Shown: positions 28,280-37,075, counted from the first letter of the stretch. The stretch is 64,000 bases of DNA from Acidobacteria bacterium AB60 (GCA_008682415.1 VANK01000007.1:186001-250000); one strand, 5' to 3'. The notes: a model not told the origin generated them from the letters alone. Program-made: numbers and translations.

Positions 28280-28458
28280 GTTGCTGCCGACGTCGGAAGC
28301 CGCACACGAATCCGCTAATCTATTCAAATCCTTTGCAGTTTATTGCCAGCCACCATCCGTCGGTCGGGCGGTTAGCAACGTCAGAGACGCACACGCCCAT
28401 CAAGAATGCTCTTGTCGAACCAGACGCACCTGCTACGTAATAGCCGACAGACTCTGAT

Positions 28459-29787
28459 TCAGTCCAGTTCGTCCGGGATGATGAGCAGGACTTCCACCGC
28501 CGTAGGCTTGCCCTGCTGGCGCGCGGGGCGAAACTGCCACTTCTCCAGAGCCTGAAGCACAAACGGCGCCTGCGCGAACTGCTGCGGGAAGGCCACCGCC
28601 AGCGACTCCAGCTGTCCGGCCTCGTTCAGGATGCCGTGCACCATCAGCGCATCGGCATTCAGGTCGCTGGAGATGAGATTGGGACGCAGGATATCGTAGG
28701 GCCACGGAGCCTCGAGCCTGGCCACGTTGCCGTTCGTCGTGGCGTCCGTGGACCGCAGCTGTGCGTACTGCAGGATCCAGTTCTTCGTGAGTCCCACATG
28801 CAGATAAGCCGTGTACGCGATTCGGTCGCTCCAGATCTGCGTGGTCTGAGGATACTCTTCTGCGAGCGAGGTGCCCACGACAATGACGCCGAACTTGCCG
28901 TCGTGCGGCAACTGAATGTGCTGGGCGGAGCGGACCGCACCAGTGTCTGCACCCGCTGGAGCGTTCCCCACTTCCGCCCCGCCGGCTTTTGAGCTATCGT
29001 CCGGAGCGGATCCGAAGCCGTTGCCGCCCAGCACCTCGCTTTCCGCCGCAAGGTGCACCTGGTTCACCGGAGGAAGCACGACCGATCCGTCAACCATGTG
29101 CAGGTCCGAGATGGACAGCAGCGCCGTGGGCGTGGGCTGATCGGGGCCGCTCGAGGAGGTTGCGGGGGCCATGCGCACGATCGAGTCGGTGTGCGCGATA
29201 AGCGGGCTGGTAGTGCCGGCCGCCGGCGTGGGCACCTTGGGGTCGACCGGTGCAGCTGTGAGGGAACGCTCGGCGGGACGAAGCTCCTCGTTTGGCGCGT
29301 CCAGGGAGGCCTTGCCTTCGAGGCTCGCCGGCCTGTCGGGCAGAGGAGCGACGATGTGCTTCGTCGCCAGCTCCGGCGTCCAGATCACGAGCGCGGGAAC
29401 TGGCACCCTGGCCAGGGTGGCGCGCGTATGGAAGGCGGGCTGAAGAAGCGTCTGATCGGCTTCGAGCGCGTTGGGCGCCTCGGGGAACCCGGAATCGGGA
29501 GGATCCAGCTCCGCGTCTTTTGTGCCGTTCTTTGCCGTATTCGCATGCGGGTAGAAGCGATCATTGGGATTGGCGCGGCTCAACGCGGATGTGTGCAGGT
29601 CCAGATGACGGACCGAATAGCGCTCCGTAATCAGCGGCTCGCGGATCCGAGGTGCGTGGAGCAAGGCGAACCAGAACAGAAAGGCGCCCAGGCAATGGCA
29701 CACGCCGGAAAGGAAGACGGAAGACACTCCGCGGCGGGTTTGCCGGTGCTCTTCGAACAAGGAGACCAATTGACCGCTGTGATTCAA
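28459..29787 (-). CDS. TonB-like envelope protein with Pro-rich periplasmic region
   Basis: 442 residues with a TTG start behind GAGG. One N-terminal helix (VFLSGVCHCLGAFLFWFALL), then a long Pro/Ala-rich low-complexity stretch (about 60-290). The C-terminal domain of about 130 residues contains AYTAYLHVGLTKNWILQYAQL, ALMVHGILNEAGQLESLAV and PFVLQALEKWQFRPARQQGK. The 'W.F.PA...G....VEVLL' end resembles TonB-C domains common in Acidobacteria. No ExbB/ExbD genes are nearby. It is transcribed away from cpaB, inside the Tad locus, so it may link the pilus base or secretin to the inner membrane; that is speculation. Confidence 0.7.
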   Translation of the reverse strand: MNHSGQLVSLFEEHRQTRRGVSSVFLSGVCHCLGAFLFWFALLHAPRIREPLITERYSVRHLDLHTSALSRANPNDRFYPHANTAKNGTKDAELDPPDSGFPEAPNALEADQTLLQPAFHTRATLARVPVPALVIWTPELATKHIVAPLPDRPASLEGKASLDAPNEELRPAERSLTAAPVDPKVPTPAAGTTSPLIAHTDSIVRMAPATSSSGPDQPTPTALLSISDLHMVDGSVVLPPVNQVHLAAESEVLGGNGFGSAPDDSSKAGGAEVGNAPAGADTGAVRSAQHIQLPHDGKFGVIVVGTSLAEEYPQTTQIWSDRIAYTAYLHVGLTKNWILQYAQLRSTDATTNGNVARLEAPWPYDILRPNLISSDLNADALMVHGILNEAGQLESLAVAFPQQFAQAPFVLQALEKWQFRPARQQGKPTAVEVLLIIPDELD

Positions 29788-29999
29788 CGAACGCCTCTAA
29801 GTATTTTTAGGTTGCGCCAGTTTCTCATCTTCTATATGCAATTTGAATACCACCAAGGCGGTGGAGAATACCCGATTTTCCCGGGAGAGTTGTCAACGGC
29901 GCTACACAGCAGTGCGCAGTGGTAAACGGTAGTTCACACGAGAGCTGTTTGGGAGTCTGCAAAGCCCGCGTTCTGTTGGAAATTGGGCTGACCTGGGTT

Positions 30000-30015
30000 T
30001 GGCCCTTGGATTGCC
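30000..30015 (+). promoter_or_regulatory. Sigma-54 (-24/-12) promoter of cpaB-cpaC
   Basis: TGGCCCTTGGATTGCC has GG at 30001-30002 and GC at 30013-30014 with the required 10-base gap, TGGC at -24 and TTGC at -12. The cpaB start codon is 44 bp further on. Confidence 0.75.
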
Positions 30016-30058
30016 CTTAACCCCGCAGATATCTACGTAAAGTTCGGAACTATATGCG

Positions 30059-30907
30059 ATGAATCGAAAACTATTAACTGTACTCTTTTGCGCATTTCTT
30101 GTGGCTGCCGGTTGCTCGTTCCTGGTGTATCGAATCGTGGGGAAGAGCGTTGCCGTGGCCCACAAATCAGCCACGACCCGCGTAGTTGGGGCGGCTGCTG
30201 ATTTGAAGCTTGGAACCATCCTCACCGCGGCCAACCTCGCGACCGTCGATATCGCCGGCCCGTTGCCGAAGGGCGCCATCCTCAAGCCGGAAGATGTAGT
30301 CGGGCGAGGCGTAGTGGCGGACCTGTATCAGGGCGAGCCGATCCTCGAGAGCCGCCTCGCGCCGAAAGGTTCTGGCGGCGGACTGGCGGCAACCATCAAG
30401 CAGGGGATGCGCGCCTGTGCCGTGAAAGTGGACGAGGTGGTGGGCGTTGCCGGATTTGTGACGCCCGGGATGCGCGTAGACGTGCTGATCTCCGGCGATC
30501 CCCCAGGCCCCCCCGATCCCAAGGAGGGGACCAAGGTTAAGACGCTCCTGCAGAACGTTGAAGTACTCTCCGCAGGCACGGACATTGAAAAGGATGCCGA
30601 AGGCAAGCCAAAGCAAGTGCACGTGGTGAACCTGCTCGTGAGCCCGGAAGACGCCGAAGTCCTCAGCTTGGCCGTCAACCACACCCAGATTCAGCTTGTC
30701 CTTCGCAATCCGCTGGACACCAACGTCTCCTCTGTGCCGGGAAGCGCGATGGCCAATCTCTTTGCAGGCCCGGAAGCTCCGGTCAAGGGGAACGGCAAAC
30801 TTGGCAGGCTGCCGCGTAAGGCGGCGGTCAACACGATTTCCGTCGAGGTCCTGCACGGAACGCAGCGCTTCATTCAGAAGTTCGTGCTTCCCGAGGCAAG
30901 CGAATGA
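30059..30907 (+). CDS. cpaB: Pilus assembly protein CpaB/RcpC
   Basis: 282 residues: an N-terminal membrane helix (LLTVLFCAFLVAAGCSFLVY), then an SAF domain (LGTILTAANLATVDI, VVGRGVVADLYQGEPILESRLAP). The RcpC segment follows with MRACAVKVDEVVGVAGFVTPGMRVDVL and VVNLLVSPEDAEVLSLA. CpaB sits in the periplasm and works with the secretin CpaC to gate the outer-membrane exit of the pilus. It overlaps cpaC (ATGA at 30904) and has its own sigma-54 promoter, separate from the motor genes. Confidence 0.93.
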   Translation: MNRKLLTVLFCAFLVAAGCSFLVYRIVGKSVAVAHKSATTRVVGAAADLKLGTILTAANLATVDIAGPLPKGAILKPEDVVGRGVVADLYQGEPILESRLAPKGSGGGLAATIKQGMRACAVKVDEVVGVAGFVTPGMRVDVLISGDPPGPPDPKEGTKVKTLLQNVEVLSAGTDIEKDAEGKPKQVHVVNLLVSPEDAEVLSLAVNHTQIQLVLRNPLDTNVSSVPGSAMANLFAGPEAPVKGNGKLGRLPRKAAVNTISVEVLHGTQRFIQKFVLPEASE

Positions 30908-32415
30908 AGAAGACCGCGTCCCTTCTCATCGTAATCTCCTCCTTTTGTTTGAACCCGATCTTGCAGAGCCAGGCCCTGTTGCGCTCTGCGCATGCCACAC
31001 AGGCGGGCCAGCAACAAGATGTGAGCAACGACCTTTCCGTCGTTGCCGGCCGTTCCGTACTGCTCGACTGCGCTCAGCCCGTGCAGCGTGTGGCAGTCGG
31101 CACCGCAGGAGTGGCGGAAGCCACGGTAGTCAGTCCAACGGAGATCCTGGTCAATGGCAAAGCCGCCGGCGAGACCTCGCTAATCTTGTGGGAAAAGGGT
31201 GGCTCGCGCGAGTTTTTCAATGTGACCGTGAGGGCGAGCCAATCGTCTGCAGCCGACGGGCTTGATTCTGTCCGGCGCGAGTTGAAGAGGGAATTCCCTG
31301 ATCAGGCCATCAGGGTAGCGGGAGAGAATGGTTCATTGTTTTTGAGCGGCACGGTAAAAGATCTGAACAGCGCAGACCGCGCGGTGAAGATTGCCTCCAT
31401 TGCGGGCAAGGTCGTCAACCTGCTCAACGTGGAGGTGCCCGAAGCGCAGCCCCAGATTCTCCTCAAGGTTGTCTTTGCAAGCGTAGACCGCACGAAGACC
31501 AAGGAACTTGGATTGAACCCGTTCTCTACCGGCTTCGGAAATGTCGACGGATCTCTCTCCACTGGTCAGTTTCCGGCACCGCTGAACTCGCCGGTCGGTC
31601 TGTTGAACTTTCCCAACGACCTCAACATCTTTGGCTTCCTGCCAGGCATGAACCTGGGCGCTACCCTCAAGGCACTCGAGAGCAAGGGCCTGGTAGAAGT
31701 TCTGGCCGAGCCCAATGTGCTGGCCGAGAACGGAAAAGTTGGCAGCTTCCTCGCCGGTGGAGAGTATCCGTATCCCATCGTCCAGGCATCGACGACAGGC
31801 ACTGCCATCACCATCATGTTCAAGGAGTATGGCGTTCGGCTGAACTTTATTCCTACCATCACTCCGCGCGGTTCCATTCATTTGCAGGTGGCCCCCGAAG
31901 TAAGCTCTCTGGACTTCACGAACGCCGTAACCATCGATGGCTATCAGATTCCAGCCATCTCAATTCGCAAGGTGAAATCAGAAGTGGAACTGAGCGAGGG
32001 GCAGAGTTTCGCAATCGGCGGCCTGCTCGACAACCGCGAGACGCAGACCTTCCAAAAGCTTCCGTTTATCAGCAGCGTGCCGATCCTCGGAAAATTGTTC
32101 CAGAGCATCTCCCGCACCAGGACAAACACCGAACTGATCGTGATCGTCACTCCCGAGATTGTGCAGCCCATACCTGCGGGAACGGCACCTCCGGCATTGC
32201 ACTATCCCGAGCCATTCCTGGAGTCAAATTCCAACATTCCGATGCACACGCCGGATCAGAACCGGGTACCGGCGAAGCCTGCGCCCGCCACCATGCCGGT
32301 GGAGAAGCTCGTGGAGAGCATGAAACCGGAGAAGCCGCTCGTCACGGATGAAGCGACCGGCTACACTGGGTCCTCGAGTATGAGCGCTGCGCCCTCGAGC
32401 TCAGCTCCGCAATAG
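30904..32415 (+). CDS. cpaC: Tad secretin CpaC/RcpA
   Basis: 503 residues. After a signal peptide comes the pilus N-domain (GRSVLLDCAQPVQRVAVGTAGVAEA...EILVNGKAAGETSLILW). A BON-like stretch follows (LKREFPDQAIRVAGENGSLFLSGTV), then the secretin core: VLAEPNVLAENGKVGSFLAGGEYPYP, GVRLNFIPTITPRGSIHLQV and QLPF-like KLPFISSVPILGKLFQS...TELIVIVTPEIV. It forms the multimeric outer-membrane pore of the Tad pilus. The C-terminal 80 residues are Pro/Ser-rich and poorly conserved. It is translationally coupled to cpaB. Confidence 0.95.
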   Translation: MKKTASLLIVISSFCLNPILQSQALLRSAHATQAGQQQDVSNDLSVVAGRSVLLDCAQPVQRVAVGTAGVAEATVVSPTEILVNGKAAGETSLILWEKGGSREFFNVTVRASQSSAADGLDSVRRELKREFPDQAIRVAGENGSLFLSGTVKDLNSADRAVKIASIAGKVVNLLNVEVPEAQPQILLKVVFASVDRTKTKELGLNPFSTGFGNVDGSLSTGQFPAPLNSPVGLLNFPNDLNIFGFLPGMNLGATLKALESKGLVEVLAEPNVLAENGKVGSFLAGGEYPYPIVQASTTGTAITIMFKEYGVRLNFIPTITPRGSIHLQVAPEVSSLDFTNAVTIDGYQIPAISIRKVKSEVELSEGQSFAIGGLLDNRETQTFQKLPFISSVPILGKLFQSISRTRTNTELIVIVTPEIVQPIPAGTAPPALHYPEPFLESNSNIPMHTPDQNRVPAKPAPATMPVEKLVESMKPEKPLVTDEATGYTGSSSMSAAPSSSAPQ

Positions 32416-32424
32416 GTCGCTTCT

Positions 32425-32856
32425 ATGACGTCCAAGCCATCAAGCATAGTGCGCACGCTTTGCAAGTTTCTCCGCGGGCGAGCGCACGTGCCTGCGCACG
32501 TGCGCATCATCAATCTGACGCAACAGACCGAGATCGCTGATCGCGCCGAGGTAGCTGATCGCGGAGAACGGCGTCGCAAGGGGCTGCTCGGCCGGGCCGG
32601 CCTGGCCAGCGGCGAGGGCCTGTGGATTGTTCCCTGCGAGGCGGTGCACACGTTCGGAATGCAATTCGCCATCGACCTGGTCTATCTCGATCGCAACAAG
32701 CGCGTGCTCAAGACTCGTAGTGGATTGAAGCCCGGTCGACTTTCGGCATGCCTTTCCGCGCATTCTGTTCTGGAACTGTCTTCTGGCGCGGTGCGGAGTA
32801 CGGGAACGAAGCGAGGGGACGTGCTCGAGATCGCCCAGGCGCCGGTCTCAGAGTGA
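32425..32856 (+). CDS. DUF192 family protein
   Basis: 143 residues, starting 9 bp after the secretin stop. The DUF192 core is clear: RRKGLLGRAGLASGEGLWIVPCEAVHTFGMQFAIDLVYLDRNKRVLKT, then VLELSSGAVRSTGTKRGDVLEI. DUF192 proteins are small beta-rich domains of unknown function, often secreted; here no signal peptide is seen. It shares a fold and order of motifs with the N-terminal half of the PilZ protein at 27458, so the locus carries two members of this family. Its last 9 bp overlap the end of the convergent PAP2 gene. Confidence 0.88.
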   Translation: MTSKPSSIVRTLCKFLRGRAHVPAHVRIINLTQQTEIADRAEVADRGERRRKGLLGRAGLASGEGLWIVPCEAVHTFGMQFAIDLVYLDRNKRVLKTRSGLKPGRLSACLSAHSVLELSSGAVRSTGTKRGDVLEIAQAPVSE

Positions 32857-33774
32857 GATCTGTATCGGAGCGGCACCGTTCACACCAGCGAATTCCGAAA
32901 TCTTCCTGCTTTCAGATGACCACTCCGCATAGAGATGGGCCGCTGCTGCCAATGCGGTAAAAACCGCAACTCCGCGTACAAGGAGCGGATGCGCGACGAG
33001 CACCACGGCCGCAAACCGCACGCTGAGTGACCATGCGAGAACAACAGTCAGAAATGCGGCCGAGCGCGCAACCCTGAGTCTTCCCACGCTGGCTGCGAAG
33101 CAGCCAAAGGCCAGACCGGCGACGAGGTCGATGGCATAGTGTTCCCCGGTTGCAAGAGTCGCCAGAATCGTGGCTACAAAAAACATGATAGCGAGCGACT
33201 TCGTGACGCGTCCGCGCGCGAATACGACAAAGATGAACGCCGTTGCCGTATGCAGTGAGGGAAATGCATTGGGCATTCCGCTAAGCCGAATCGCCTCCAG
33301 AGGCACTCCGGGTTGCTGCAGCCATGCCTCGTGAAAGGCGTAGATGGGCCCACAAGCCGGCAAGGTCGCATAGAACAGTGGGCCGGCGATCATCTCCGCC
33401 ACGTAGGCGATCACTATTGCTTCTGAGAGGCCGCGCCTGCGCGCCAACAGAAACCACGCGATCATCATGGGAATCATGAGCTGGTAGATCACAAGCAGCG
33501 CAGGTGTTACCGGCTGGAGTGCGCGCGCGATCGCGGATGTAGGGACCCCAAGAGATTGGTCCAGGTGGATCAGTATGTAGTCGTACTTCCAGGGTAGCCA
33601 TCCGTTCTCGCGCCCCATGGCGAAAGATAGGATCCATCCGTAGAAAAGATTGACCACCAGCGCCAGCACCAGAAAAGCGCGCGTGCGATCTCTCTCGTCG
33701 CGCAACATCCACACGATCGCTAGGAAGAGCGCGAGGAGCCCGATGACAGCCGGGTTGAGGAGCACATGCAACAT
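32848..33774 (-). CDS. PAP2-family membrane phosphatase
   Basis: 308 residues with about eight membrane helices. The phosphatase motifs are GPLFYATLPACGPIY, PNAFPSLHTATAFIFVV (SxxH) and TLATGEHYAIDLVAGLAFG (G.HY..D), with the two catalytic His in place. It resembles the PAP2 subgroup of inositol-phosphorylceramide-synthase-like enzymes (long N-terminal membrane part). Likely substrates are lipid or polyprenyl phosphates. It lies on the opposite strand between the secretin and pilin genes and may not belong to the pilus system. Confidence 0.88.
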   Translation of the reverse strand: MLHVLLNPAVIGLLALFLAIVWMLRDERDRTRAFLVLALVVNLFYGWILSFAMGRENGWLPWKYDYILIHLDQSLGVPTSAIARALQPVTPALLVIYQLMIPMMIAWFLLARRRGLSEAIVIAYVAEMIAGPLFYATLPACGPIYAFHEAWLQQPGVPLEAIRLSGMPNAFPSLHTATAFIFVVFARGRVTKSLAIMFFVATILATLATGEHYAIDLVAGLAFGCFAASVGRLRVARSAAFLTVVLAWSLSVRFAAVVLVAHPLLVRGVAVFTALAAAAHLYAEWSSESRKISEFAGVNGAAPIQISL

Positions 33775-33863
33775 AGATCGACAGCGATCGGCCTGGAATA
33801 TATAACGCAGGCTAAATCAGTTGACAACAGGAGAGAAGGTTCAGAGAAGAGCCATGCGTTACG

Positions 33864-33899
33864 GGCGTACTGTGGTGACCAATGTGATGTGTACGCGCC
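33864..33899. promoter_or_regulatory. GCGTAC...GTACGC inverted repeat, candidate enhancer of the pilin promoter
   Basis: GGCGTAC (33864-33870) and GTACGCGCC (33891-33899) face each other across 20 bases. GTACTGTGGTGAC follows the left arm and resembles GTACTGTAGTAC at 21481. The pair lies about 100-135 bp upstream of the -24 element at 34000, a usual enhancer distance. The motif is shared with the region upstream of the other tad promoter at 21633. Confidence 0.4.
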
Positions 33900-33999
33900 T
33901 CCACGCATCGAAGCTCTCTGTATACGCTCGTTCACATCCACGACGGTAATGAATCGGGCTAACTCCTTGATTTGCGGCGCTGCGGGCGATGTGCGCAAT

Positions 34000-34015
34000 T
34001 GGCACGGCAGTTGCT
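34000..34015 (+). promoter_or_regulatory. Perfect sigma-54 promoter of the major Flp pilin
   Basis: TGGCACGGCAGTTGCT matches the sigma-54 consensus TGGCACG-N4-TTGCW at every defined position. GG lies at 34001-34002 and GC at 34013-34014. The predicted transcript starts near 34026, and the pilin start codon is at 34080 behind GGGGAGAG. Confidence 0.9.
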
Positions 34016-34079
34016 GTTGTAATGGTGCCTGGCGATGCTGGGTAAATTCAAAAAAGACAGTTACGGGGAGAGACTATAA

Positions 34080-34274
34080 ATGAAGGACACTATGCTGAAG
34101 TACTACATCAAGATGCAGAACCTGCTCTCTGGCGATGAAGGACAGGATCTGGTGGAATATGCCCTGGTTGTTGCTCTGATTGCGCTCGCGGCTACTGCCG
34201 GAATGAAGACCCTGGCCTCCGATCTCAGCACCGCCTTTTCGTCCATCGGCACCACCATCAACGGCGACGTGTAG
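34080..34274 (+). CDS. flp: Flp-family type IVb pilin 1
   Basis: 64 residues. The leader of 21 residues ends in Gly, and the cut G21/Q22 gives a mature start QDLVEYALVVALIAL. It carries the Flp hallmark Glu at +5 and Tyr at +6. One long hydrophobic helix follows, then a short polar tail (SSIGTTINGDV). It is polymerised into the Tad pilus after cleavage by the A24 peptidase at 21860. A perfect sigma-54 promoter and a strong ribosome site suggest high, regulated expression, so this is likely the major pilin. Two hairpins follow before the second pilin gene. Confidence 0.95.
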   Translation: MKDTMLKYYIKMQNLLSGDEGQDLVEYALVVALIALAATAGMKTLASDLSTAFSSIGTTINGDV

Positions 34275-34278
34275 TCCG

Positions 34279-34329
34279 CTCCCGGAAATTAGTCCCGGGA
34301 GTTGTCGTCCCCGTTGTTTCGCGGGGGAC
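34279..34329. terminator. Two successive hairpins between the pilin genes
   Basis: CTCCCGG...CCGGGAG (34279-34301) and GTCCCC...GGGGGAC (34306-34329) form two stems directly after pilin 1. Neither has a T-tract. Such paired structures between a highly expressed gene and its neighbour often reduce read-through or protect the upstream mRNA, which would set the ratio of the two pilins. The function is inferred. Confidence 0.6.
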
Positions 34330-34410
34330 AGTTATCGCGCAGATTCCGTCCGCCATAGCTGCCCCCGCAGACGATTCGATAACCGCCAACCGAGGTCCGG
34401 AGGCGCACTC

Positions 34411-34605
34411 ATGACATTTGATCGTTCGAGCTTCCGCACCCTTTTGCAGCAGCTGCTGGTCCGGCAGGAAGGGCAGGATCTGGTAGAGTACGCGCTCGTG
34501 GTCGCGTTAATCGCGCTGGGGGCAACCGCCGGCATGAATACGGTCGCTAGCGATATTAGCAACGCGTTCAGCAGTATCGGCACCAGCTTCTCAGGGAATA
34601 TCTAA
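34411..34605 (+). CDS. Flp-family type IVb pilin 2
   Basis: 64 residues with the same design as pilin 1: 21-residue leader, cut at G21/Q22, mature start QDLVEYALVVALIAL, tail FSSIGTSFSGNI. A GGAGG site lies seven bases upstream. No sigma-54 element was found directly before it, so it probably depends on read-through from the pilin 1 promoter past two hairpins. It may be a minor or alternative pilin. Confidence 0.93.
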   Translation: MTFDRSSFRTLLQQLLVRQEGQDLVEYALVVALIALGATAGMNTVASDISNAFSSIGTSFSGNI

Positions 34606-34606
34606 A

Positions 34607-34631
34607 CGCAGCGCGGAAGAGTCGCGCTGCG
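34607..34631. terminator. Terminator hairpin after pilin 2
   Basis: CGCAGCGCG, loop GAAGAGT, CGCGCTGCG: a perfect 9-bp stem beginning two bases after the stop codon. A short T-rich stretch (GAGTTTCT) follows. Confidence 0.75.
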
Positions 34632-34782
34632 ACGAGTTTCTATGCGGGAGAGAGGGACAAGTCCAGGGGGTGGGCTCGTGCATCTCTCCCCAACTTGTCT
34701 TCGTTGTCTATCGAGAACTCTGGGGCGCCGGGCCAATCACGCCCCATTACGGTTTACTGCGCTACACATAACTTAGAGACTG

Positions 34783-36543
34783 ATGACCCAACCTACAGCA
34801 CACGACAGCAGCATGTCTCTCATGCTGATCGAGGCCGGATTAACTACTATCGCGCTGGCCTTGGCCGTGTGCTGGCCGCGGCTCGCGTCCTCGCAGTTCC
34901 GGCGAATGGAACGGGCCTTTCTCAACCTCGCAAGGCGGAAGAACCTGGCCGTTGCAAGCGTCGGGGCAACTATGCTGTTGCTGCGGCTCGCGTTGCTCCC
35001 GCTGTTTCCCGCACCGCTCCCCAGCTCGACGGACGATTTCAGCTTTCTGCTGGCGGCCGATACCTTTGCGCACGGCAGGCTTGCCAATCCTACCCCGGTA
35101 ATGTGGACGCATCTTGAAAGCCTGCAGATCACCATGCAGCCCACCTACATGTCGATGTACTTTCCGGGGCCGGGACTGGTCATGGCGGCAGGGAAGGCGT
35201 TGTTTGGCCACCCCTGGGCGGGCATCCTCTTGACCGGCGCCTTCATGTGCGCATCGTTGTGCTGGATGCTGCAGGCCTGGCTGCCGCCGGGGTGGGCGCT
35301 GGTGGGCGGATTCCTCGCAATACTCCGCCTCGGTCTCTTCAGTTATTGGCTCAATACCTACACCGGAGGCGCTACCCTCTCCGTAACCGGGGCGGCCGTG
35401 GTTCTGGGCGCCATGCCCCGGCTCTTCAAGACAGGACAGTTTCGCTACGGAATGCTGATGGCTGTGGGTATGGCGCTGCTGGCCACATCCAGGCCCTACG
35501 AAGGCGTCCTCGTGTGCGTGCCTGTGTGTATCGCGATCTGCCACTGGATCATCAGGGGCGAAAATAGGCCATCGCTGGGGGTGCTGATGCGTCGGGCCAT
35601 TCCGCCCGTCGCTCTTCTGGTTGCCGTCATGGCGTGGATGGGGTACTACGATACGCGCGCCTTCGGCAAACCGACCACCCTGCCCTACACAGTAGCCCGT
35701 GCGACATATGCGGTCGTGCCGTACTACATCTGGCAGCCCCTCCGGCCGACTCCGACATACCGCCACGACGAGATTCGACGTTTCTACACTGAGACGGAGG
35801 CCGAGGGCTTCCATGAGATGCGGACGACAGCCGGCTTCGCCCGAAGAATGCTCGTAAAGTTCAACACCGCAGTGCTGTTCTTCTGCGGTTTCGCGCTTTT
35901 GCCGCCGGCTTTCCTCATCGGACGGGTGCTGGCGGACCGGCGAGTGCGCTTCTTTGTTTATTGCGCACCGTTCTGGATTGCGGGCATGACCATTGGGGTC
36001 TTTCTCATTCCGCACTACCTCGCGCCGTTTACTCCCGCACTATACGTCATGGGACTGCAGGCCATGCGGCATCTCCGGCAATGGAAGCCCGCCGGCATGA
36101 CCTTTGTGCGTCTCACAGTCGGGGTGTGCCTGGCCATGGCGGGCTTGCGGCTCTACGCCGAGCCCTTCCACCTTACTCCTCCTCAATGGCCTCTGGGGCC
36201 GTGGCTCTGCACCTGGGTGGGACCAAGCCATTACGGTCAGGAGCGGGCCCGCATTGCCGACGCGTTGGAACATATGCCGGGGCAGCACCTGGTCCTCGTC
36301 CGCTATAGCGCCACCCATGAGCCGGGCGACGAGTGGGTGTACAACCTGTCAGATATCGACGGAGCCAAAACCATCTGGGCGCGGGACATGGACCCGGTCC
36401 AGAACAAAGAACTGCTTCGCTACTACAAGGATCGCGACGTTTGGTTGGTGCAGCCTGACGCAAGTCAAGGCAAACTGCTCCCCTATCCGGCATCAGAACA
36501 GACCGACGGCCGCCTTCGCGCGATGGCCTCCGGCGGCCGCTGA
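34783..36543 (+). CDS. Polytopic membrane protein, glycosyltransferase-39-like
   Basis: 586 residues with about ten to eleven membrane helices and an early acidic loop (LPSSTDDFSFLLAADTFAHGRL) after the first helices. This is the place of the catalytic Asp pair in GT-C enzymes such as PMT/ArnT. Further marks are SMYFPGPGLVMAAG, TSRPYEGVLVCVPV and a C-terminal soluble part (QHLVLVRYSATHEPGDEWVYN). GT-C enzymes move sugars from polyprenyl phosphate carriers to protein or lipid outside the membrane. It stands 177 bp after pilin 2, so pilin glycosylation is conceivable, but similar genes occur elsewhere in Acidobacteria without pili. Confidence 0.65.
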   Translation: MTQPTAHDSSMSLMLIEAGLTTIALALAVCWPRLASSQFRRMERAFLNLARRKNLAVASVGATMLLLRLALLPLFPAPLPSSTDDFSFLLAADTFAHGRLANPTPVMWTHLESLQITMQPTYMSMYFPGPGLVMAAGKALFGHPWAGILLTGAFMCASLCWMLQAWLPPGWALVGGFLAILRLGLFSYWLNTYTGGATLSVTGAAVVLGAMPRLFKTGQFRYGMLMAVGMALLATSRPYEGVLVCVPVCIAICHWIIRGENRPSLGVLMRRAIPPVALLVAVMAWMGYYDTRAFGKPTTLPYTVARATYAVVPYYIWQPLRPTPTYRHDEIRRFYTETEAEGFHEMRTTAGFARRMLVKFNTAVLFFCGFALLPPAFLIGRVLADRRVRFFVYCAPFWIAGMTIGVFLIPHYLAPFTPALYVMGLQAMRHLRQWKPAGMTFVRLTVGVCLAMAGLRLYAEPFHLTPPQWPLGPWLCTWVGPSHYGQERARIADALEHMPGQHLVLVRYSATHEPGDEWVYNLSDIDGAKTIWARDMDPVQNKELLRYYKDRDVWLVQPDASQGKLLPYPASEQTDGRLRAMASGGR

Positions 36544-36554
36544 CAGCGCCTCTC

Positions 36555-37055
36555 TTAAAGATATTTCGCGAATGCCTCGAGCTGGCGCACCGTATATTCG
36601 CGCCGCTCCACCGGGGATGACAGAACCGTCGAGGTCGAAGTCGCACCCAGCGCTGAGAGTCGATCGATCAGTGCTTCCATATGGCGAATGGAGACGACAT
36701 TCGCTTCAATCACGAAGGATTCGTCGCCCGTAATGCGATGACAGCGGCTGATCTCCTGAAGGTCCTTGATCACGGAGACAGTGCGGCTGATCTGCAGGTC
36801 TCCGCCGGGAATCGTCAGGCGCATTAGGATCTTGATCGGAGCTCCGAGCCGCGCCACGTTCACCTGCGCGTGATATCCGGTAATGATGCCGGCCTCTTCC
36901 AGGCGATGCACGCGTTCCGCGACGGCCGGCGTGGAAAGTCCCACCTTTCTGCCGAGCTCGGCGAAGGTGAGCCGCGCATTGCGCTGCAGGCTCTCCACGA
37001 TCTTCCAGGCGATGGCATCGAGTTCGAGACTATTGGGTGTTTTCTTGTGCGCCAT
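36555..37055 (-). CDS. Lrp/AsnC-family transcriptional regulator
   Basis: 166 residues: AsnC-type helix-turn-helix (DAIAWKIVESLQRNARLTFAELGRKVGLSTPAVAERVHRLEEAGIITGY), then a RAM ligand-binding domain (ILMRLTIPGG..., ISRCHRITGDESFVIEANV). These proteins sense amino acids. It diverges from the phenylalanine/tyrosine degradation operon with 156 bp between starts, so it is very likely the local regulator responding to Phe, Tyr or a catabolite. An inverted repeat lies in the shared promoter region. Confidence 0.9.
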   Translation of the reverse strand: MAHKKTPNSLELDAIAWKIVESLQRNARLTFAELGRKVGLSTPAVAERVHRLEEAGIITGYHAQVNVARLGAPIKILMRLTIPGGDLQISRTVSVIKDLQEISRCHRITGDESFVIEANVVSIRHMEALIDRLSALGATSTSTVLSSPVERREYTVRQLEAFAKYL

Positions 37056-37075
37056 AGGTGAACAGGATTAGGTTC

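Noticed and set aside
27353..28327. Minus-strand 324-codon frame opposite the DUF192-PilZ gene
   Set aside because: His/Ala/Arg-rich shadow; the plus strand carries the conserved domains.
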